A DNA stretch of 64,000 nucleotides, from assembly GCA_016700075.1 (NCBI GenBank), contig CP065000.1, positions 2,046,001-2,110,000 of the forward strand, given 5' to 3'. The notes beneath the pieces were generated by a model. The model saw only the letters and a program-made list of their open reading frames with translations. It was not told where the DNA came from and made no database searches. Shown here one piece after another: positions 32,687 to 39,672 of the stretch (position 1 is the stretch's first letter; each line of letters starts with the position of its first letter). The DNA is from Acidobacteriota bacterium (GTDB taxonomy: Bacteria > Acidobacteriota > Blastocatellia > Pyrinomonadales > Pyrinomonadaceae). A program made the translations under genes and the position numbers.

Positions 32687-33441
32687 GACTCGACGTCGAC
32701 AACCAAACTCTCCACCACGCCGATTGGCGTGAGGTTCTGCCTGCTCTCGAAACCGGTTCCGTCGATCTGCTGCTTACCGATCCGCCGTATGGCACGACGT
32801 CGATCGCATGGGACAAGAAGGTCGACTGGCCGCTGTTTTGGGAAGAGGTAAAACGCGTCTGCAAGCTGAACGCGGTTATGGTCGTATTCGCTGCAGGCAA
32901 ATTTGTGAACGAGCTGATCAATTCGAATCCTACTGATTTTCGATATGAGTTGATCTGGGAAAAGGACCAAGCAGTTGGTCACCTCGACGCTAACCGCCGG
33001 CCGTTGCGTGCCCACGAGCAGATGTTGATCTTCACGCGACTTGGTTTCAGGCAGTCCACCTACAACCCTCAAAAGGTCAAGGGCAAACCGCACAAGATCG
33101 GCGGTGCGAAACGGAAACCGGTTCACTACGGAGCACAGCTCGGCGGCACCGTCGAATCCACCACCGATCTATATCATCCGCGATCGGTGCTCAAATACAG
33201 CAACAAGGTCCGCGGCCGTTCGCTCCATCCGACGGCAAAGCCGCTCGAACTGGTCGAGTGGCTCGTCCGCAGCTACAGCTATGAGAGCGATGTCGTCCTC
33301 GATCCTTTCAGTGGATCCGGCACTACGCTCGCAGCCTGCATGATCTCCGGCCGTCGCGGCATCGGCTGCGAGATCAGCCCTGAGTACTGCGAAACGATCA
33401 AACACCGCCTGGCGGAGTTAAAGGTTGCTCTCGGGAAATAA
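32683..33441 (+). CDS. DNA methyltransferase, beta-class N6-adenine/N4-cytosine
   Basis: 252 residues. TDPPYGTTSIAWDK is motif IV (DPPY) near residue 30 and VVLDPFSGSGTTLAACMISG is motif I near 205, the beta order. The short target-recognition part suggests a solitary methylase. It starts at a GTG that overlaps the previous stop and has AAGGA in contact with it, so the real start is uncertain. Inserted between terminase and portal, where Mu has none. Probably an anti-restriction modification. Confidence 0.82.
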   Translation: MRLDVDNQTLHHADWREVLPALETGSVDLLLTDPPYGTTSIAWDKKVDWPLFWEEVKRVCKLNAVMVVFAAGKFVNELINSNPTDFRYELIWEKDQAVGHLDANRRPLRAHEQMLIFTRLGFRQSTYNPQKVKGKPHKIGGAKRKPVHYGAQLGGTVESTTDLYHPRSVLKYSNKVRGRSLHPTAKPLELVEWLVRSYSYESDVVLDPFSGSGTTLAACMISGRRGIGCEISPEYCETIKHRLAELKVALGK

Positions 33442-33442
33442 T

Positions 33443-34885
33443 ATGACGACAGCAGAAAACATCGAACTATTTGCCGAGATACTCGCGAGCGACAAGCTTG
33501 GCGCGTACCAGAATTTCAACCGGTTCATGTCCACGGCGTTCAATTCTGACGATCCGTCGGCGACTTGGGAGCAGATCAAGTTCAACCCGTGGATCGCTAT
33601 GGCCGTATATTGGGACATGGAGGAAAAAGATGCGGCCGTTTTCTCGGCTTTGGACACTCGGAAGAATAACGTCCTCTCGAAAAATCGAAACCTCATTCCT
33701 GCGACCGATAGCCGCCGCGATCGTCGGGTTGCAGACTTTGTTGAAGAGTCGTTGAAACACTATTTTCGCGATCTTGAGAGCTTTCTGTTCGAGGCTCTCG
33801 ACGCGATCGGAAAGGGCGTCTCCATCGGCGAGATCATCTTTGCCGACGGTTCCGATCGCATTTATATCGAGACCGTCAAGTTCAAACCGCAGCACCTGTT
33901 CTCATTCGGCGAGACCGACATCGCTGGTTTTTCGACGGCGTCGATCGCCTATCCGCAAACGGGCCCACTCCAGTTAAGGTCGGGAGTGAACATTCCCGAT
34001 ATGCCTATCGGAGGACCGTTGCCGGAGGACAAGTTCTTCGTCTTTTCATTTCGGCCTCGGTACGGCAATCGTTGGGGTGATCCCGTCGATCGTAAAGCGT
34101 TTTGGCCGTCGTGGATCAAACGTAGCTCGATCCGCCAATGGCTCCGATATCAGGAAAAGGGCACCGGCGTCGTCCATGCCAAATATCCGTCATCTGCCGG
34201 TCCGAAAGAGCAGCAGGACGCACTCTCGGCGGCAGCTGCATTGCACGACGAAACAGCGGTCGCGACGCCCGACAAATTTGAGATCGAGGTGCACGAAATG
34301 GTCCGCAACATCGGCTCTTCGCACAAGGAACTCGTTGACGATTTCTGCAATGCCGAGATCTCGCGGATCTATCTCGGTCAGACCCTCACCAGTCGCGGTA
34401 GCGACGGCGGCGGCTCGCGGGCATTGGGTGAGGTTCATGAACGTGTCAGCGACACGATCGCCGAGAGCGATTGCAAGGCTCTGATGCAGGCTGTCAATGA
34501 AGAGATCATTCGGCCTCTCGTCCGGCTCAATTTTGGCCCCGGCGTTCCGCTGCCAAAGTGGACGATCGAATACGAGCCAAAAGAAGATCTCGACGGCAAG
34601 GCAAAACGGTACGCGGTGATCCGCACCAATATCGGCCTCGACCTGTCGAAACAGCAGATACGCGAGGACCTTCAAATCGACGAGCCGCGAGACGACGACG
34701 ACCGTCTCGCTGCGGCCGCAGCGGATGAAACACCGACCGGCGGCGATCCGTTAAAACTGTCTATGACCGACTTTGCGGAGGGGAAAAAAAAAAAGTACCT
34801 ACCTGGCTCCGGCACGCGGTCGAGCTCGAGGACGGATCGCTTCGGCAGATTGCGGCCGTCTATGATCAGATTTTCCGACGAGTGA
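33443..34885 (+). CDS. Portal protein, DUF935 (Mu gp29-like)
   Basis: 480 residues from the ATG at 33443; an earlier in-frame TTG at 33425 overlaps the previous gene and is unlikely. FNRFMSTAFNSDDPSATWEQ, then FEALDAIGKGVSIGEIIF, PEDKFFVFSFRPRYGNRWGD and LGQTLTSRGSDGGGSRALGE match the DUF935 portal family. It forms the dodecameric DNA gate. The zero-frame end (after KKKK, YLPGSGTRSSSRTDRF) is Ser/Arg-rich and looks unselected; a -1 shift at the A11 run would join it to the gpF frame. Confidence 0.88.
   Translation: MTTAENIELFAEILASDKLGAYQNFNRFMSTAFNSDDPSATWEQIKFNPWIAMAVYWDMEEKDAAVFSALDTRKNNVLSKNRNLIPATDSRRDRRVADFVEESLKHYFRDLESFLFEALDAIGKGVSIGEIIFADGSDRIYIETVKFKPQHLFSFGETDIAGFSTASIAYPQTGPLQLRSGVNIPDMPIGGPLPEDKFFVFSFRPRYGNRWGDPVDRKAFWPSWIKRSSIRQWLRYQEKGTGVVHAKYPSSAGPKEQQDALSAAAALHDETAVATPDKFEIEVHEMVRNIGSSHKELVDDFCNAEISRIYLGQTLTSRGSDGGGSRALGEVHERVSDTIAESDCKALMQAVNEEIIRPLVRLNFGPGVPLPKWTIEYEPKEDLDGKAKRYAVIRTNIGLDLSKQQIREDLQIDEPRDDDDRLAAAAADETPTGGDPLKLSMTDFAEGKKKKYLPGSGTRSSSRTDRFGRLRPSMIRFSDE
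34777..34795 (+). promoter_or_regulatory. Programmed -1 frameshift site at portal-gpF junction
   Basis: GGAGGGG (34,777-34,783) is followed by eleven A and a G. The portal frame reads GGG AAA AAA AAA AAG, which contains A_AAA_AAG at 34,789-34,795, the dnaX-type slippery heptamer, with an internal Shine-Dalgarno-like stimulator just before it. A -1 shift leads into GTA CCT ACC TGG CTC CGG and on to gpF with no stop. The same A11 could also cause transcriptional slippage, or be a sequencing length error. Confidence 0.65.
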
Positions 34886-36480
34886 TCCTCGCCGTCGAGG
34901 CGTCTCCTTACCAAGTTCCCGACTTCGCGAATGTGGTCTCAACGGAGTTTCAGCTCTTTGACAATCTGCTTTCAAGATCGATCTTTGCATCCTACCTGCT
35001 CGGCCTCGACGCCGCTCGCGACGACATAATTGCGACACTCGGCAGAAACCCAACCGGTAGGGCGGGTGCCTCATTCGCCGAGGGCGACAACGAACCTGAA
35101 CGCCGTCGCGGAGCTCGATCTGTTACATGGCTGCCATACGGAAAGGATCAGTCCGGAGCCACGATCGATTCCGACGATTCGCCGATCTCCATCGATATGC
35201 GATTCGACGTCCCGCCCGAGGAAGCGATCGACTATTTTCGACGTAAACGAAGCGTCTCGCCGGAAGAGTTTTATAAGCTCGACGCCGAGGCTCGTACCGG
35301 AGCCTTCACCGTCTCGCGTGTCTATCGCGACGACATGATCGAGGGTTTCCGCACCGAGATCCTAAACGCACTCGAAAATGGCATTCCCGAACGCGAGACC
35401 GTCAAACGCCTCCGCTCGATCCTCGACGGCGGCCCGCACGCGATCCTGTCCAACCGTCGTCTGGAGACGATCGTTCGCACAAATATGATGGTCGCCTACG
35501 GCGTTGGTCGTCGAGCTGCTATGGATGCGACAGTCGATCTATTGCCGATCTGGGAATACTCTGCGGTCGGCGATGACCGCACGCGTGCCAGTCACAGAGC
35601 ACTCGACGGCGTCACCTATCCGGCCGATCACCCGTTCTGGAACCAGTACTATCCGCCGTGGGATTTCGGCTGCCGCTGCACCGTCATCCCGATGCCTTCG
35701 TATCGCAAAAATTACGACCACGCAAAACCCAACGGCATCGACGCCGTCGAATACGACGACACTGGCCTGCCGTCAAAGAGTGTCGTGGACGGCGAAACTG
35801 TCTCCCTCCGCCCTGGCAAATTCCGCGGCATCCCCCGACGTTCGTCTCTTGCCGTCGCCATCGCCTCCGGGGTGAGCGGGGAAATGGAAAGGCCTTTAGA
35901 ATTTCGCAGCTCGACGACCCTAGAGAAATTCGCAAAAGATCAGTTCTCTGTCTCCAACCGCTCAATCATCAAGGAAGAGGTCGATGCCATCCGTCAGTAC
36001 GGCAGCGATGCCTATTCGCACCTTAACAGACACCTTCGCGGTTTAGGCCCGGAACCTGGCCGCAGAAAATTATCGACGAAAGAGATCGATTCTTTGATCA
36101 GCAATCTCGATTCTGCGATTTCTAAAGGCAGAGTAACCAGACCCGTTAAACTCTACCGCGGTATGGGTGTCGATAAAGGGCAGCAAATGTGGAAGACCGG
36201 AGATATGATCCAAGAAGCAGGCTTTGCCTCAACATCTCCCTTGCGGAATATCGCAGAACGATTCGCCGGGTATGCCAAAGATAAAGGATTGCGCCCCTTT
36301 ATTCTGGAATTCGTTATCCCCAAAGGCACCAATGCCGTTTACGTTGAGAACTTTCTCGCGACCCGTGAGTTCGAGTTTTTACTTGCACGTGGCTATTCTT
36401 TTGAGATAATCTCTACTCGGATAGTGAAAGGAGTCACTTATGCCAAAGCAAGACTCGCAGGGAAACTGGGTGCTGACTGA
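34882..36480 (+). CDS. gpF-like head morphogenesis protein with ADP-ribosyltransferase domain
   Basis: 532 residues from the GTG at 34882. Clear coding sequence (TWLRHAVELEDGSLRQIAAV) continues upstream in this frame to the A11 run, where no start codon exists, so much product may be made as a portal fusion. Residues about 110-285 are the Mu gpF/SPP1 gp7 head domain (FDVPPEEAIDYFRRK to YYPPWDFGCRCTVIPM). Residues about 420-525 are an ADP-ribosyltransferase: LYRGMG (Arg), GFASTSP (STS), and TREFEFLLARG (ExE, catalytic Glu). The enzyme would be injected or displayed by the virion, like T4 Alt. Target unknown. Confidence 0.82.
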   Translation: MILAVEASPYQVPDFANVVSTEFQLFDNLLSRSIFASYLLGLDAARDDIIATLGRNPTGRAGASFAEGDNEPERRRGARSVTWLPYGKDQSGATIDSDDSPISIDMRFDVPPEEAIDYFRRKRSVSPEEFYKLDAEARTGAFTVSRVYRDDMIEGFRTEILNALENGIPERETVKRLRSILDGGPHAILSNRRLETIVRTNMMVAYGVGRRAAMDATVDLLPIWEYSAVGDDRTRASHRALDGVTYPADHPFWNQYYPPWDFGCRCTVIPMPSYRKNYDHAKPNGIDAVEYDDTGLPSKSVVDGETVSLRPGKFRGIPRRSSLAVAIASGVSGEMERPLEFRSSTTLEKFAKDQFSVSNRSIIKEEVDAIRQYGSDAYSHLNRHLRGLGPEPGRRKLSTKEIDSLISNLDSAISKGRVTRPVKLYRGMGVDKGQQMWKTGDMIQEAGFASTSPLRNIAERFAGYAKDKGLRPFILEFVIPKGTNAVYVENFLATREFEFLLARGYSFEIISTRIVKGVTYAKARLAGKLGAD

Positions 36481-36616
36481 AGACGAACGCCGTAGAGACG
36501 CGGCTATTGGTCGCGATCGATCACGTTATGACAAACAAGCACTCTCCCCGAAAGCTACCCCTGAAGAGATCAAGGCCGATAGAGCCCGCCTCTCCGATAG
36601 ATCATCCACGCCGTAA
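36440..36616 (+). CDS. Short protein overlapping the end of the ART gene
   Basis: 58 residues, MPKQDSQGNWVLTEDERRRD, then a helical DKQALSPKATPEEIKADRARL. AAAGGAG stands six bases before the ATG. It overlaps the gpF-ART gene end by 41 bases, so it is translated from the same mRNA. It might be a small partner of the ADP-ribosyltransferase, but that is position-based guesswork. Not recognised. Confidence 0.5.
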   Translation: MPKQDSQGNWVLTEDERRRDAAIGRDRSRYDKQALSPKATPEEIKADRARLSDRSSTP

Positions 36617-36783
36617 TCTTCCACCTCCTGTCGGACTAGCTGCCTCTCTGCATCCGGATAAAATTCTTTGAGTTCTATGTAACCGCCTCTGATAAATTCT
36701 CGAAGCCTGCCGCCGGGCTGATCTGATATCCGATTCTCCAGAATCATCTCTTCACAGGAATACGTTGGAGTTTTTGGCTCCAT
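36526..36783 (-). CDS. Possible small gene at the prophage right end
   Basis: About 85 residues from the ATG at 36783 (MEPKTPTYSCEEMILENRIS). The portion with LREFIRGGYIELKEFYPDAE and LVRQEVEDYGVDDLSERRA looks protein-like. It is antisense to the end of the preceding short gene by 91 bases, so only one of the two may be real. If real it would be the last prophage gene, where Mu carries a late moron. Confidence 0.3.
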   Translation of the reverse strand: MEPKTPTYSCEEMILENRISDQPGGRLREFIRGGYIELKEFYPDAERQLVRQEVEDYGVDDLSERRALSALISSGVAFGESACLS

Positions 36784-36801
36784 TTTTCCCACATACGAAA
36801 A

Positions 36802-37022
36802 GCGCGCTTTGGATTGTTCACACTCGCGCCTTCTTCAATGATCCGGAGCGCGCTTTGGATCGATTCCGATCGACCCTTTTCTCGAAAACTCGGGCGCGCT
36901 TTGGATTTCGCCGTTCCGCCCCTCAACATTCGCTGTAACCCTTTATTTTGTCGATATTTCTACCGGCGCGCTTTGGATTTTATCGGGCGCGCTTTGGAAC
37001 GTGCTTAGGACGCGCTTTGGAT
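36802..37022 (+). repeat. Six copies of GCGCGCTTTGGAT: transposase-binding sites at prophage right end
   Basis: Copies begin at 36,802; 36,848; 36,894; 36,966; 36,987 and 37,010, all in one orientation. The core CGCGCTTTGGA is invariant; copy 5 has A for the last T and copy 6 starts with A. Spacings are 46, 46, 72, 21 and 23 bp. The last three are adjacent in a way that fits one 22-23-bp transposase footprint each, like Mu R1-R3. No other copies were noticed in the window. Confidence 0.75.
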
Positions 37023-37026
37023 CTTG

Positions 37027-37033
37027 CATATTT
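37027..37033. other. Candidate prophage-host junction (attR)
   Basis: The last repeat is followed six bases on by CA at 37,027-37,028 (GGAT-CTTGCA), matching the CA-3' end rule of Mu-type termini. The next five bases, TATTT, would be the target-site duplication, to be matched at the left end outside this window. Confidence 0.4.
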
Positions 37034-37314
37034 TGGGCGTTCTTTACTCGAACCGCAGCTCATTCAGCCGCTATTGGATCGATATTGAATGCGTATTTAC
37101 GGGCTTTTCAGCGACCGTTCTCCCTTCAAATCCAGTTCAGTAAATATTCTGAAACCGGAACCGCCAGATCGCCATCACTTCAGAAAAACTCCTGCGCCAG
37201 CCGCCATGCCAAATTATCGCCGTAAACCATTGACCCACGCGGACTTCCCCGCCACCGCCCCGCTATGTCCCGCTACGCCCCATTAACAGAACGTTCTAGA
37301 ATCTTACAATTTAT
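37029..37314. other. Host intergenic sequence beside the prophage
   Basis: About 285 bp without a convincing gene. Short frames here show no ribosome site and no recognisable protein. No repeat or tRNA was seen. It is the insertion target, just downstream of the regulator gene, so integration did not break a gene visible here. Confidence 0.5.
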
Positions 37315-39261
37315 TCAGCTGAGCCCCATTTGACGAAGTATCTGTTGAAATTTGGGTTCAGTACGAAGGGACTCGAATGAGGGGTTGACAGCGATATTCT
37401 TAAACATAAAACCTTTTGAGCGGCCCGTCCGCTGAAGGTCAGAAAATGCCTGCAAAAGTCGAGTTGCCGCAACTTCGGCTCTGCCATTTGCGGCCTCATA
37501 TCTCGCTAGGTCCAAATTCACCTTCACACGATCGTAAACATCGGTTGATCTTGCAAGCCGGAGTCGCTGGTTTCTGTACCCGGCCGCGGAAACCGCTTCC
37601 GGCCCACCCTTGAGAAAAAGCGCTTTCATCCTCTGACGATAAGAGCTCTGTTCCTCCGGCAGCAACATGTTGTGTTCAGCGATCGAGTATCTCAGGCGGT
37701 ACTCAAAAGCATCCTCAATACGCCCGAGCCGAAACAATGATCGGCTCATGGCCAAATTCGCATACTGATGATCAGGATCGATCGCCAGAGCTTGCCGTGC
37801 AAATTCGACCGCTCTGTGATCATTGCCCGCAAAGTGGTTCAACTCCGCAAGATCGGCCAGAATGATCAGCGAAAGCGGGTCGAGTTCAATGGCTCTTAAT
37901 AGATCAGATTCAGCTTCGGCAAAACGACCGCGCATCTTGAAATACTCGCCACGCCAGTGAAGAGCAGAGACCGAGTTCGGGTCGAGGTCGATCGCGCGAG
38001 AAAAAGAGACTTCTGCAGTTTCCCAATCCCATTCGTGATAAACGGCAAAGAAGCCGCGAACCGCGTGCGCGTCGGCAAGGTTCGGGTCGAGTCGAAGGGC
38101 AGTTTCGATAAGGGGAAGTGCTTTTTCAAAATTCCCGGGAGTCATCGAATACGCAGCTGCGAGACCCGCTTGAGCTGCAGCGAAGTTTGGATCCTTGTTT
38201 ACGGCGCGTTCAAAATACGGAATACTCTTTTCCACATTCCATCCGCGAAGCCGCACGAGATGCTGACCCTTGAGATAATCATTATAGGCGGAAATATCGT
38301 CGGTCATCTTCGGTTTCAAACCGAGCGAAGGAGCCTGCTTTCCAAGAGAGTGCGAAAGCGCTGTCGTTAAACGGTCCTGCAGCTGAAATATGTTCGCGGC
38401 ATCGCCGTTAAGCGAGCTGCTCCAAACCTGTAAACCGCTATGAGTTTCAAACATTCGCAAGTTGATACGTATTTTACCGCTGACGATCTGATACGTGCCG
38501 TCGATGACCCTATCTACGTCGAGCTGTTTTCCAATCGACACCGGCTCTTCTTGAGAATCTAGATATCTGCTGACGGCGTTTATCGACCTAACATTTAGGT
38601 CGCCACTGTTGTTTAGCGAAGTGATCAGCGAATCTGCGATCCCAAGTCGCAGCGCCTCGCTGTCGCCATCGCCGCCTGCCGATCGGAGCGGAAGTATGGC
38701 AATGTTTTGAATCGTATTTTCACTGACCCCGGACGCCGTTTTCAAAGGATTCCAAAAGTACACAATGCCGACAAGAACGAAAAGGGACGTGCAGATCGCT
38801 GCCGCTGTGCCTCGGCGAAACGACGGCCGGCGAAAGAGAGCCCGGCCCGTCTCGGGTTCGTAAAGTTCTGAATCGAAAGTGATCCGCTCCATCGAAAGCC
38901 GCTCAACAAGGATCGGCTGTTCGCTGATATGGATGGTTTCGTTTACATCTGCAATGAACCGGTAACCTTCGCGCGGAACCGTCTGGATCAGTTCGTCGGG
39001 ACCGGCAATTGCAGAAAGTGTTTTCCGCAGCAAGGAAACTGCCACCGTAAGATTCGAATCCTCGACAAAGGCTTCATGCCACACCTTCGACATCAGTTCC
39101 TCACGCGAAACAGTCTCGCCGCGGCGTTCGAGGAGCACCTTAAGCGTCTGTAGGGATTTCGGCGGCAGCTGAACGGGCCCGTCGTCGCATTCAAGCGAGA
39201 GACGAGTGGAATCAAAATGAAAAGGGCCGAAATCGTAGCACCGCTTTATTTCACTTGCCAT
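37315..39261 (-). CDS. Winged-helix / transmembrane / TPR regulator (CadC-like), cassette 1
   Basis: 648 residues. Residues 10-105 are an OmpR-type winged helix (PPKSLQTLKVLLERRGETVS, WHEAFVEDSNLTVAVSLLRK, VPREGYRFI). A transmembrane helix lies at 151-171 (GTAAAICTSLFVLVGIVYFW). Residues about 185-320 resemble a TolB-N-like fold (IAILPLRSAGGDGDSEALRL, DRVIDGTYQIVSGKIRINLR), followed by TPR repeats from about 340 to the end. This architecture is very common in Acidobacteriota; it likely senses an envelope signal. It is divergent from a small gene and a giant secreted protein, probably its target. Confidence 0.88.
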   Translation of the reverse strand: MASEIKRCYDFGPFHFDSTRLSLECDDGPVQLPPKSLQTLKVLLERRGETVSREELMSKVWHEAFVEDSNLTVAVSLLRKTLSAIAGPDELIQTVPREGYRFIADVNETIHISEQPILVERLSMERITFDSELYEPETGRALFRRPSFRRGTAAAICTSLFVLVGIVYFWNPLKTASGVSENTIQNIAILPLRSAGGDGDSEALRLGIADSLITSLNNSGDLNVRSINAVSRYLDSQEEPVSIGKQLDVDRVIDGTYQIVSGKIRINLRMFETHSGLQVWSSSLNGDAANIFQLQDRLTTALSHSLGKQAPSLGLKPKMTDDISAYNDYLKGQHLVRLRGWNVEKSIPYFERAVNKDPNFAAAQAGLAAAYSMTPGNFEKALPLIETALRLDPNLADAHAVRGFFAVYHEWDWETAEVSFSRAIDLDPNSVSALHWRGEYFKMRGRFAEAESDLLRAIELDPLSLIILADLAELNHFAGNDHRAVEFARQALAIDPDHQYANLAMSRSLFRLGRIEDAFEYRLRYSIAEHNMLLPEEQSSYRQRMKALFLKGGPEAVSAAGYRNQRLRLARSTDVYDRVKVNLDLARYEAANGRAEVAATRLLQAFSDLQRTGRSKGFMFKNIAVNPSFESLRTEPKFQQILRQMGLS

Positions 39262-39270
39262 TACCGCACC

Positions 39271-39296
39271 TTTAGAAAACTTTAGAAAAACTTAGA
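39271..39296. promoter_or_regulatory. Short tandem TTTAGAAAA(C) repeats upstream of regulator and surface genes
   Basis: TTTAGAAAAC TTTAGAAAAA CTTAGA directly before the regulator start, in the 138-bp divergent intergenic region. They could be binding half-sites for the regulator. No clear promoter hexamers were seen. Confidence 0.4.
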
Positions 39297-39399
39297 TAGC
39301 CATTTAGGACATATCATCTCCTGCCTTGGTAAAACTGCTAAACGATTGAAGTTTAGACGGATTCTAGCGCGGATTTTGGTGCAGAGGCAAGAAATTCTT

Positions 39400-39654
39400 A
39401 TGCGTCGACTGATGGTGCTTACACGTGAGACCCGGGAGTTTCAGGTCATAAGGCAAAAGAGTAAATGGGCCTTGGGACTCTGCGACGTTTGTAATGCCGA
39501 GGTTCGGTGGCTTTCAACGAAGGAAGTGGTCGCGCTCACCCGTTTGAGTGAGCGCGAGGTTTTTCGAATGGCCGAAGCGGGTGAATTTCACAATGTGGAA
39601 TCCGCAGATCGGTTTATGCAATTTTGTTTCGCATCTGTTATGCGGTGCGGTTGA
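39400..39654 (+). CDS. Small CxxC/helix-turn-helix-like protein before giant surface gene
   Basis: 84 residues from the ATG at 39400; a longer frame from 39346 has no supporting site. A basic beta-strand lead (MRRLMVLTRETREFQVIRQK) is followed by LCDVCNAEVRWLSTKEVVAL and LTRLSEREVFRMAEAGEFHN. The latter looks like a short excisionase-type helix-turn-helix. Such proteins occur just ahead of large surface-protein genes in Acidobacteriota, as I recall. It ends 18 bases before the giant gene and may regulate it. A related gene (54,445) lies ahead of the second giant gene but lacks the Cys pair. Confidence 0.65.
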   Translation: MRRLMVLTRETREFQVIRQKSKWALGLCDVCNAEVRWLSTKEVVALTRLSEREVFRMAEAGEFHNVESADRFMQFCFASVMRCG

Positions 39655-39672
39655 GCTTTATGTGAGGTAGTA

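Larger units (their letters stand above)
1..37028. mobile_element. Mu-like (transposable) prophage, left end outside window
   Basis: The region carries a MuA-like DDE transposase, a MuB-like ATPase, a Ner-like regulator, a Com-like zinc protein, Mu-type protease/scaffold, DUF1320, DUF1834, gpG-like, sheath, tube, terminase, portal (DUF935) and gpF genes. No tyrosine or serine integrase is seen, as expected for a replicative transposer. The early and tail genes run on the minus strand from about 21 kb to position 1 and beyond; lysis, packaging and portal genes run on the plus strand to about 36.5 kb. The right boundary is placed after six copies of a 13-bp repeat, at a CA dinucleotide near 37,028; this exact base is inferred. 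All recognised structural genes are full length, so the element may be functional. Confidence 0.9.

Noticed and set aside
34784..34794. A11 run as proof of a broken portal or gpF gene
   Set aside because: Both frames stay open and the slippery heptamer with an upstream GGAGGGG gives a functional reading; a homopolymer length error is possible but not shown.
36802..37022. CRISPR-like array of repeats
   Set aside because: Repeats are only 13 bp, spacings vary from 21 to 72, there are no cas genes and the place is a Mu-like prophage end.
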